Assembly: GCA_003503535.1 (NCBI GenBank)
Contig: DOCI01000110.1
Span: 3,359 to 13,384 of the forward strand
Length of the DNA: 10,026 nt
DNA from: Planctomycetaceae bacterium
GTDB lineage: Bacteria > Planctomycetota > Planctomycetia > Planctomycetales > Planctomycetaceae
Reading direction: 5' to 3'
Both the position numbers and the translations under genes were made by a program. Below are positions 1 through 6,783 of the stretch, in pieces. How positions within the stretch are numbered: the stretch's first letter is position 1; each line of letters opens with the position of its first letter. The notes under the pieces were generated by a model that had not been told where the DNA came from, ran no database searches, and saw nothing but the letters and a program-made list of their open reading frames with translations.

Positions 1-3000
1 CAGAGCTCAAGGGATCTCAGATGGTGATGATGCCGTTTTGTTAGTTCATACGGGGAATCCGAAATCACCTCTGAAACGATTCAGCGTGAGCGATTTACTG
101 GAAGAGCTCTCGTTTGAAACTCGGGCGACTCTGGTCCTGATCGATTACGGTACGCTAGAGACCGATCTGGCAAGTGGAATCTTAGTCAATCAGTTTAACA
201 GTTCCCTCCAACAAGCCCTCAATGATCAGAAACAAGACAACCTGTGGGTGATCGCTTCGCATGATCTATTTGAGAAGTCGTATGTTTCCGATCAGGATCA
301 GCGATCAATATTTGAAAGCGTACTTTCACAGGGGCTTTCCGGTTGGGCCGACTTGAATCAGAATGGCTGGGTCGAATTGCAGGAGATCCTCAGTTATCTG
401 GAGCAGAAGGTTCAACTTCGTGTCGGCGAAGAATCGGAACAGCGCCTGCAGCAAACAGTTCGATTCCTGAAAAGTCACTCTTCTCGTGGCACCGAAAAGT
501 GGAATCAACGAATTATTTCCTCCGGCTTGGAGAAAGATTCGGCTGAGGAAAACAGTTCCGCAACACCAGAAAAGCAGCCAGCCCAGGCTGCTTTTATTTC
601 TCCATTTCTAATCACTCAGTATTTCACAACCGCATTCCAGCAGAACCCAGCTGCGGATGTTCCACAAAATCAGAATTCGGCAACTCCACCGGGAGATGCC
701 TCAAATACCCCAGCTGAAAAACCCAGGCAATCACTCAATCAAAAAGAGAAAACGGAAAAGGCCCCGACTGCAGCTCCTGAACCGGTAGATCTTAGTAAGA
801 CAGTCAAAGACTGCTGGGGGGTTTACGAACAATTACTCAATTCCTCACCGGCATCGATCCAAAACTCATTATCGATGCCGGTCGCCAGTTATGCTCCGGC
901 GGCATGGAAAGATTTAGAAACCCTGCTCGTCTATGCAACTTCACTTGCCCGACGCCCCGGCTCTGCCAATCTGACGGAATTGAACACATTATTGACGGAA
1001 CAAGTTTTGTCATTGAAGGGATTTGATTCGACTCAGCCGCTTCCGGGTGCAGTCGGAATAGCCAGAAGAATTGATCGTGCATTTCCTCGTCAATACATCA
1101 GCTGGCCAAATCCCGATTCCTTGATTTTGCTCACCTGGTTGGCGGAATGTAATCATCGTCCCCTTCAAAAGCCGATGCTGCAAACCGTTCAAGATTTTAA
1201 TTCGGCTCTCAATTCTGAGTCTTCTGATTCAATGCAGAAATGGCTGACGTTACATCCTGAATTGATCAACTCTTATCGCGAAGTTGAGCTTTGTAACCAA
1301 CTGTTGACATCTGGAATTGAATGGTCGATCTGTCAAAAAGCCATTCAAACAACACAAAGCAGTATTCGATGTCGACTCTCCCGCTATATTCAAAGTGACT
1401 ACTCTCAAAAACTGGTCTCACAAGCCGATGAGTTACTCGCTTACGCAAATCGACAAATCAGTCAGACCACGAATCCGGAAGACGAATCTCAGATTTCACC
1501 ATCGCTGGAAAAAGCGGACGGTTTGTATCAGCAGGTGCTGAATTTTCATTGGAAAATGGCCGTCGTCCAAAATCAATTGTGGGTTCAAGTTGTAGACGTG
1601 ACCTCGACCCACTTTGATCAAGTCACTCCTGTTCGACAAGAAAGTTTTCTGAAAGACGGTCACAAATCAATCCCGGAATTGACCGTGCTTGCCAGTGCCT
1701 GCAACTTTCTTAAAGATGTGAAACAGGCAAATCCGGAATTGCTCTTTCAACAACTTGCTCAATTGAAGAATCGAGATGCGTTATGGGTGGGGCAGACTGC
1801 TGCATTTGAATATGAATACAACCAGGAAACCGTTAAGAGTGCCCCCCCAGTACTGGTCACTCAGGCCAACTCCTTTTTACTGGTGCCTTCCACTGAAGAT
1901 TTAAATACCCAGATGAAACTGGAAGAGAAATTCACTTCCTCGGGCGTGGAATTACTGCCTGAGGATCAATTGCTCGATCTCTCATCACGACCCGTGCAAT
2001 CCTGGATGCCAGTACAATCCCAAATTCAGAAAGCCTATTCACAGGCTCGACTTGAGATTGCTTTATGGGGAGAAAAGACCCCTGAGTTTGAGGCTCTTAC
2101 GGATCTCTTTCAGCAAGTCGAAGATCATTTCAAACCGCTCGACGATGTCGAAATGACAATTCCGAATCTACAGAGTTATCAAACCCATACGATTGAATTG
2201 AGCGAACAGTTTGGAATTGCCTTCGCTGCATTTGTGAGGGATTTCTATATCTCGCCAAAGATGAAGCAAGAAGAACAGGCACAACTCGAAAGTAATTTTC
2301 CCCAAAGAATGCGTGCGATATTCTGTTCCTTGCCCGCGAATATTTCTGACAATTCGCAATCGGAAATTACGAATCTTACCTATTTGCCACAGGATTTAAG
2401 AATCATCGCGCAAGCTTTACGCGACCGCCTGCTGAATTCCGTGGAGATTTCCTTCGCACAATATCCACAGATTAAAAGCGAAGCCGATCAGATCCGCCCT
2501 GTCGTTTTCGGTCAGCCTGTCTGGTCCTATCGCGTAGTCGATGGCTTGCCGGTAGAGATTGAACAAACAGCACCGATCGATCTGCAAACCAGTCCTTCGA
2601 GTGAATTTGAATTGACGATTGTCTCCAGCCGGGATCAGGTGCAAAGTCTCTGGCTGACAGCAGAATATGAAAGCAGTGAATTTTTACTGGACACGGTTGG
2701 AACAGACAGCCGTAAAAATGTTCCGTTGATGCCGTTTGCCGAAGCGGATCACTCGAAAACAATTGCCCAGATTGCGGATTATCGTCCTCTTTCGAGATAT
2801 CTCGACGAAGTCAAAACGTCACAAACACCAATTGCATTGCAACCACGTGGAACGCACACATTCACTTTTCGCATGACCCGCACTCAAACTCAGGCGAAAT
2901 CGTGTCAGTGTGTATTTAATGTCATGACTAACAATCGCATCATTCGCTATCCGGTTTGGATCAACTGCGGACAAACCAGTCCGGTCCAATTGACCTGGAG

Positions 3001-4729
3001 CTCTCCCCAGGCAATTGCGATTCCAATCGAAGCCGGATGGAGTCTGAAGATGTTGCCCAACTCCACGACGGACGTTGAATTGTCTGCAAGTAACTCCAGC
3101 AACACTCCGCAGAAAGTCGCATTGTCAATTGTTGGACTGGATCGCTTGCCCGGGAATCTTCCACCAGTTGCTGTGGACGCAAGTCTGATCAAACAGATCG
3201 AACAACAGTGGGGGACAACTCAGGAGATCTCAGCAGCAGTGGTCCATGAGATCCCGGCTCAGACCACTGACTTTCCTCTGTTCGTCAGACCAGCTGCCGG
3301 CAGCCCCCCAGCTCCACCCTCCGAACAGAAACCTGTCGCTCCGGTCCTGATTGCGATTCTCAATAACACTGAGAAGAACCTGGTGAGCTATGTTCCGATA
3401 CAATCTGAAATTCTGCATCCACAGGAATACGTGGAGCCTGAAATAAATTTTGACACCATTTCCAAGTCGCTGACGATCAACCTGAATCGCATTAACTCTG
3501 GCTTTCCCATCGCTCCGACAATTCGAGTTGAAGCGGAATTGGTAGCCGCAGGTGATGAGAGTAACGCAATTCATTTTCCGATCACTCTGCCTTCGGAGCG
3601 GGAGCAAATTCCATTTGAAACATCTTTTTCAGAAACCAATGCTTCTCCTTTATCCATCAACCTCACAGTCGATGGTTATCCACGGGCGTTCCGCTATGAA
3701 CTTCCACTCAACCAGTCCATCCGGAACTTAGCTCGATCAACGCAATCAGAAATTCAAATTCTCTCACCCGGAGCAGGAACCGCTTTTTCCAGTCAGACGA
3801 ATCAATTACTCGGTAAACTCCAAGCCGATTTGGGTTACACGAGCACTTCAGAGAATCAGACCTACATTGAATTCGGAATCGATATCAACCAGGATCGCAT
3901 TCTGTATCAGGAGCCCTCTGTTAAACTGGGTCAGGATCGGCTTCCGCTACTCTCTTATGTGATAACCGGAACAAGTCTTCAACTGATCAATGTTGTCCAG
4001 GATCTATCGATTGAAGTTCCACTGGACAATCTGACCAATCAGCGCGTGAATTTATTAGGACAGGTTCACACGGGCCAGGGAGAAGTCTGGAGTCAACCAG
4101 TCGAAATCATCCTCGATGGTCAACCTCCATTGATTTCTGAAGTCACGCCCGTCTCCACAGCTGTTGTCGGTGTTCCACTTTCAGTCGAGGTGACCGCAAC
4201 AGATGGAAATTTGAGTGGTGTGGAGAAAGTTTCGCTGGTACTGGATGTCTCCCAGAAAGGAGAAATCACACCAGATGCCGCTTTAGTTGAGGCCCAAATA
4301 AATGAAAACGGGCAGTGGATCGCTCAGGTTCCCACGGCTGATGCGAAACCGGAAAGCTATCTCCTGCTCGCTCAGGCGACCGATCGCGCAGGCAATGTCA
4401 GTCGGACTGCTCGAACAGTTGTGAAATTTCTCTCTGCCGAAGAAATGAAAGCACAGGAAGAGGCTCCCGATAAAACTGTTCGGGGGCAAATTATTTATGG
4501 CAAAGACCCTGTCGATGAAGCGGTGATCACTCTTAAAGATGCCACGGGGGCCAATGCTGGCGAAGCGAAATCTGATGAAAATGGACGTTTTGTCATCAAA
4601 AATCTAAAACCAGGCGCTTATGAACTCTCTGTCCGCGCTGTCGAACGGGGTAAAATTCGAACACTGACACAGTCCATCGAATTAACTCCCGCAACTCCCG
4701 AAGCGAATCTTGTGTTGAAGCTGGAATAG
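1..4729 (+). CDS. Giant pseudo-caspase (C14-like) protein with Ig-like and carboxypeptidase-regulatory-like C-terminus, 5' partial
   Basis: The frame is open from base 2 to the TAG at 4727-4729, so the true start lies upstream; the TTG at 38 falls inside the fold and is not a credible start. Bases 2 to about 500 resemble the C-terminal half of a caspase-like domain: a hydrophobic strand ending in IDYG (140-151), then a WVIASHD strand and a SGWADLNQNG...LQEILSYLEQ segment typical of C14 domains. Compared with the paralog at 6784, the catalytic His position reads Gln (8-10) and the Cys position reads Tyr (146-148), so peptidase activity is unlikely. Then come a Pro/Gln/Ala-rich linker (about 545-790), a mainly helical region (about 790-2480), beta-rich segments (about 2500-4120), an Ig-like domain ending in ATDRAGNVS (4121-4429), and a carboxypeptidase-regulatory-like domain with DENGRFVIKNLKPGAYELSV (4478-4726). 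Such C-terminal modules suggest an extracytoplasmic location. Any signal peptide or membrane anchor would lie upstream. The function is unknown. Confidence 0.88.
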   Translation, partial: RAQGISDGDDAVLLVHTGNPKSPLKRFSVSDLLEELSFETRATLVLIDYGTLETDLASGILVNQFNSSLQQALNDQKQDNLWVIASHDLFEKSYVSDQDQRSIFESVLSQGLSGWADLNQNGWVELQEILSYLEQKVQLRVGEESEQRLQQTVRFLKSHSSRGTEKWNQRIISSGLEKDSAEENSSATPEKQPAQAAFISPFLITQYFTTAFQQNPAADVPQNQNSATPPGDASNTPAEKPRQSLNQKEKTEKAPTAAPEPVDLSKTVKDCWGVYEQLLNSSPASIQNSLSMPVASYAPAAWKDLETLLVYATSLARRPGSANLTELNTLLTEQVLSLKGFDSTQPLPGAVGIARRIDRAFPRQYISWPNPDSLILLTWLAECNHRPLQKPMLQTVQDFNSALNSESSDSMQKWLTLHPELINSYREVELCNQLLTSGIEWSICQKAIQTTQSSIRCRLSRYIQSDYSQKLVSQADELLAYANRQISQTTNPEDESQISPSLEKADGLYQQVLNFHWKMAVVQNQLWVQVVDVTSTHFDQVTPVRQESFLKDGHKSIPELTVLASACNFLKDVKQANPELLFQQLAQLKNRDALWVGQTAAFEYEYNQETVKSAPPVLVTQANSFLLVPSTEDLNTQMKLEEKFTSSGVELLPEDQLLDLSSRPVQSWMPVQSQIQKAYSQARLEIALWGEKTPEFEALTDLFQQVEDHFKPLDDVEMTIPNLQSYQTHTIELSEQFGIAFAAFVRDFYISPKMKQEEQAQLESNFPQRMRAIFCSLPANISDNSQSEITNLTYLPQDLRIIAQALRDRLLNSVEISFAQYPQIKSEADQIRPVVFGQPVWSYRVVDGLPVEIEQTAPIDLQTSPSSEFELTIVSSRDQVQSLWLTAEYESSEFLLDTVGTDSRKNVPLMPFAEADHSKTIAQIADYRPLSRYLDEVKTSQTPIALQPRGTHTFTFRMTRTQTQAKSCQCVFNVMTNNRIIRYPVWINCGQTSPVQLTWSSPQAIAIPIEAGWSLKMLPNSTTDVELSASNSSNTPQKVALSIVGLDRLPGNLPPVAVDASLIKQIEQQWGTTQEISAAVVHEIPAQTTDFPLFVRPAAGSPPAPPSEQKPVAPVLIAILNNTEKNLVSYVPIQSEILHPQEYVEPEINFDTISKSLTINLNRINSGFPIAPTIRVEAELVAAGDESNAIHFPITLPSEREQIPFETSFSETNASPLSINLTVDGYPRAFRYELPLNQSIRNLARSTQSEIQILSPGAGTAFSSQTNQLLGKLQADLGYTSTSENQTYIEFGIDINQDRILYQEPSVKLGQDRLPLLSYVITGTSLQLINVVQDLSIEVPLDNLTNQRVNLLGQVHTGQGEVWSQPVEIILDGQPPLISEVTPVSTAVVGVPLSVEVTATDGNLSGVEKVSLVLDVSQKGEITPDAALVEAQINENGQWIAQVPTADAKPESYLLLAQATDRAGNVSRTARTVVKFLSAEEMKAQEEAPDKTVRGQIIYGKDPVDEAVITLKDATGANAGEAKSDENGRFVIKNLKPGAYELSVRAVERGKIRTLTQSIELTPATPEANLVLKLE
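847..882. repeat. Perfect 12-bp inverted repeat inside the pseudo-caspase gene
   Basis: ACCGGCATCGAT (847-858) is followed, after 12 bases, by its exact reverse complement ATCGATGCCGGT (871-882). It lies in codons for SPASIQNSLSMPVA, at the junction between the Pro-rich linker and the helical region. In mRNA it could form a stable hairpin. No T-run follows, so it is not an intrinsic terminator, and no function is known. Confidence 0.6.
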
Positions 4730-4893
4730 TCCCATAGCCGTCAAATCGCCCAGGCTACTTATTGTGCGATTATTCCGTTTTGAGATTTTCTCTGCCTCGA
4801 CCAATCGAAGATCACTCCTCAAGTCATTTTGCATCAATGACGATAACATGGATGGTTCAGGATGTTTTTACCGATTGTATGGATTCTACGGCG
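4730..4893. other. Intergenic gap between the pseudo-caspase and lipoprotein genes
   Basis: This 164-base stretch shows no hairpin followed by a T-run, no convincing sigma-70 pair and no RNA gene. The reading frame of the downstream gene is open back to at least 4762, with in-frame ATGs at 4837, 4852 and 4879, so part of the gap could be coding if a longer start is used. The lack of a visible terminator is compatible with co-transcription of the two genes but does not prove it. Confidence 0.45.
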
Positions 4894-6471
4894 ATGGAAT
4901 GGAAGTCAATTCTTATCCTTCTGCTGGGAGCGTTCACATTTCTTCAGGGATGTGCGGCCCCTCCCGGGGGTGCTGCTGCGCTTCCTGCCCCGCCAGGATT
5001 GCCTCCGCTTCCACCTGGGGCAGATGGTTCGAAAACCGTTGTCGTACCCAATAATCTGAATGTAAATGTCCATCGATCCTGTTGTTCGTTGTTCGATTTT
5101 CTCGGGTTTCCCCGGATTGGAACTGCGTTTCGCAATCTGGCGGGAGGCGTTTATCAGCTGACCGCTCGACTCTTCCCTGTGATTGCTACAGGTTTTCCCG
5201 AACGTGAACCTGGAGATCCCGTCTTGCCACTCGATTCTCCGGCGAATTTGACATCGAGCAGTCCAGCTGTGCAAAGTGCTGCCAAAATCAAAATGGATGA
5301 GAACCAGGCTCAGCAGAAGGTCAAAGCCATAAATTATCTCGCGACCATTGGTTGCGGAGGCTGCTATCCTGATGTTGAAGATGCTTTTCTAGCCGCTTTA
5401 GACGATTGCACAGAATCCGTTCGTTATGCGGCCGTGGTCGCTTTGAAAGATTCGGGTGGAAATGCCTGTGCCTACTGTTCCCATAAAAGTTGCTGCAGTC
5501 CGAAGATTCGTAATAAGTTGATGGAAATGACTCAGGAAGGTGATTGTCTGGATTGTCCCGGCGAACCTTCCCCTCGAGTCCGCCGTGTCGCTCGACTCGC
5601 CTTGTTTGCCTGTGGAGCAAAGGGACTGGCTGCGGTTCCAGATATCTTACCGGGAGACATTGAAGGGCCAACATTGGAACTCGCCCCGCCACCAGCAGTT
5701 AGTGAATCCATTCCTGCTCAGACTCCACAAACTGGAGTTCAACAGGCGAGTTATGAATCAGCGACAACTCCCTCGAATCCTGTTGAGGGATTAACAGGGT
5801 TGGATCAATCGCAAGTGGAAGAGTTAGCTTCCAGCTGGTTAGCCGAGTTACAAGCGGACCTCTCTCTGGATGAAAAACGGGATATCCTGCGAAAGCGAAT
5901 GAGAAACTATTTGCAGACTCAAAATGAACGAGAAATATTAGTCGGAGATATTGTCCACGAACTGCAGGTCCAACAGCAGATTCTGGTGAAAGAATCCGTT
6001 CAGACAAATCCTGTGCCAAAGCAAAAACCTCCTGTCCAGGTTGCACCTCCACGCGAGTTGAAATTCTCCCAGCCATCAATGGCAGGAAAACCGATCGTCC
6101 AGCAGATTCCGCAAACGATCATTGTCGATTCTCAAATTCAACAGGTAAGTCACCAAAGTCAAGCTGTCATGGTTCGTTGGGAAAGTTTAATCCTGATGGA
6201 CGATGCGGTTCCAAATGGTCGTAAGCAGCTGGAGCAGTTGCGAGCGTTCCTGAAAAACAGTCCTCAAGCCAATCCGCCCGAGGAATTTTTCCGACAGCAG
6301 CTAACGGCTAAAACCATCGACTGGACAAATACGGGATACATCACCAATTCTGCTCGGAGGGGAGCATTGGAATCTATCGCTATAGGCGAGATGAGCGACG
6401 TGATTGAAATTGAAGGCGGATATGAAATCGTCCGTGTTTTACAACGAAAGCCGATCGGTTATGAGGAGTGA
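4894..6471 (+). CDS. Lipoprotein with cysteine-rich HEAT-like repeats and degenerate parvulin-like C-terminus
   Basis: ATG 4894 is preferred because it gives a compact lipoprotein signal peptide: MEWK, a hydrophobic stretch, then lipobox LQGC with Cys20 at 4951-4953. ATG 4879 (adding MDSTA) and ATG 4837 are in-frame alternatives, and no strong Shine-Dalgarno decides between them. The mature protein has a Pro/Ala/Gly-rich stretch (21-45) and a CC pair (63-64). Residues about 139-241 form HEAT-like helical repeats carrying CGGC (154-157), C172, CAYC (192-195), CC (200-201), CLDC (218-221) and C240. From memory, planctomycetes have many such proteins, but no function is established. Residues about 275-375 are disordered, then helical, and may form a coiled coil. 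Residues about 426-520 resemble a PpiC/parvulin domain (VRWESLIL at the start, GGYEIVRVLQRKP at the end), but both positions usually held by His are replaced (E430 region, E511), so isomerase activity is doubtful. It is probably an exported scaffold or binding protein. Confidence 0.85.
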   Translation: MEWKSILILLLGAFTFLQGCAAPPGGAAALPAPPGLPPLPPGADGSKTVVVPNNLNVNVHRSCCSLFDFLGFPRIGTAFRNLAGGVYQLTARLFPVIATGFPEREPGDPVLPLDSPANLTSSSPAVQSAAKIKMDENQAQQKVKAINYLATIGCGGCYPDVEDAFLAALDDCTESVRYAAVVALKDSGGNACAYCSHKSCCSPKIRNKLMEMTQEGDCLDCPGEPSPRVRRVARLALFACGAKGLAAVPDILPGDIEGPTLELAPPPAVSESIPAQTPQTGVQQASYESATTPSNPVEGLTGLDQSQVEELASSWLAELQADLSLDEKRDILRKRMRNYLQTQNEREILVGDIVHELQVQQQILVKESVQTNPVPKQKPPVQVAPPRELKFSQPSMAGKPIVQQIPQTIIVDSQIQQVSHQSQAVMVRWESLILMDDAVPNGRKQLEQLRAFLKNSPQANPPEEFFRQQLTAKTIDWTNTGYITNSARRGALESIAIGEMSDVIEIEGGYEIVRVLQRKPIGYEE

Positions 6472-6498
6472 TGTTGTCGGTAGCAAAATATCGAGTGC

Positions 6499-6522
6499 CA
6501 TGCTCACGCTTGTGTGAGCATG
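6499..6522. repeat. Hairpin palindrome CATGCTCAC / GTGAGCATG (REP-like)
   Basis: A perfect 9-bp stem (6499-6507 with 6514-6522) encloses a 6-base loop, beginning 28 bases after the lipoprotein gene's stop codon. No T-run follows, so it does not match a classical intrinsic terminator, although it could protect the 3' end of the transcript. It resembles the short palindromes repeated between genes in several planctomycete genomes. That comparison is from memory and untested here. Confidence 0.55.
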
Positions 6523-6637
6523 CGAAATAGAATTCCGAACGACCTTATCCCTTAGTTGGCCACGACAAGCATGGCTATGTCACCCTACTGACCGATTGAA
6601 ACAAGACACTACTGCTCTGTCCCAACTATATATTTGG

Positions 6638-6709
6638 GTGGCACTGGCTTTGCCCGTGTATCGTTACTTCAGTTTTAGTCTCGACTTGCACTGGCAAAGC
6701 CAGTGGCAC
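6638..6709. repeat. Inverted pair of palindromic units around CACTGGC-AAA-GCCAGTG
   Basis: The 17 bases at 6638-6654 match the reverse complement of 6693-6709 at 16 of 17 positions. Each unit is itself a hairpin: the right one (6689-6705) has a perfect 7-bp stem and AAA loop, and the left one (6642-6658) has 6 of 7 pairs and a TTT loop. Two facing copies about 40 bases apart resemble bacterial REP/BIME arrays or a tiny non-autonomous element. No target-site duplication was identified. Confidence 0.6.
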
Positions 6710-6775
6710 AACAAATGAGAATACAGTCTTCAGCAAAGCTCGATTAGCGGATTAACCTCGAATCCAGAAATACTC

Positions 6776-6779
6776 AAGG
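6776..6779 (+). promoter_or_regulatory. Weak ribosome binding site (AAGG) for the caspase/vWA gene
   Basis: AAGG lies four bases before ATG 6784, closer than the usual optimum. The nearest upstream in-frame stop is TAG at 6745-6747 with no other start codon between, so ATG 6784 is the first available ATG in this frame. Confidence 0.4.
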
Positions 6780-6783
6780 CAAA

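Larger units (their letters stand above)
6472..6783. other. 312-base intergenic region rich in short palindromes
   Basis: No gene is supported here. The region holds a 9-bp hairpin (6499-6522) and an inverted pair of units based on CACTGGC/GCCAGTG (6638-6709). A small CCCAA/TTGGG palindrome around CTATATAT (6621-6638) abuts the latter. The stretch TTGGCCACGACAAGCATGGC (6555-6574) also looks like intergenic repeat material but has no clear dyad. An AT-rich TATATAT at 6627-6633 could serve as a -10, but no -35 lies at proper spacing. The promoter of the downstream gene probably lies in this region but could not be placed. Confidence 0.5.

Noticed and set aside
38..40. TTG as start codon of the first gene
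   Set aside because: The frame is open back to base 2 and the upstream codons align with the caspase-like fold of the paralog, so the gene begins before the window.
1842..1848. Run of seven C as a possible phase-variable tract
   Set aside because: It is a single short homopolymer in a continuous frame, with no sign of frameshift or of a role in switching.
4762..4893. Longer N-terminus for the lipoprotein gene from TTG 4762
   Set aside because: It would place about 44 residues, including Arg and several polar stretches, before the signal peptide, and there is no good ribosome site.
5467..5484. CAYCSH as a possible haem c attachment motif
   Set aside because: Haem c needs CxxCH; here a Ser separates the second Cys from the His.
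6499..6530. Hairpin after the lipoprotein gene as a rho-independent terminator
   Set aside because: The stem is followed by CGAAATAG rather than a T-run, so it is annotated as a palindromic repeat instead.
6596..6634. TTGAAA with TATATA as a sigma-70 promoter
   Set aside because: The spacer is about 25 bases, far longer than the usual 16-18.
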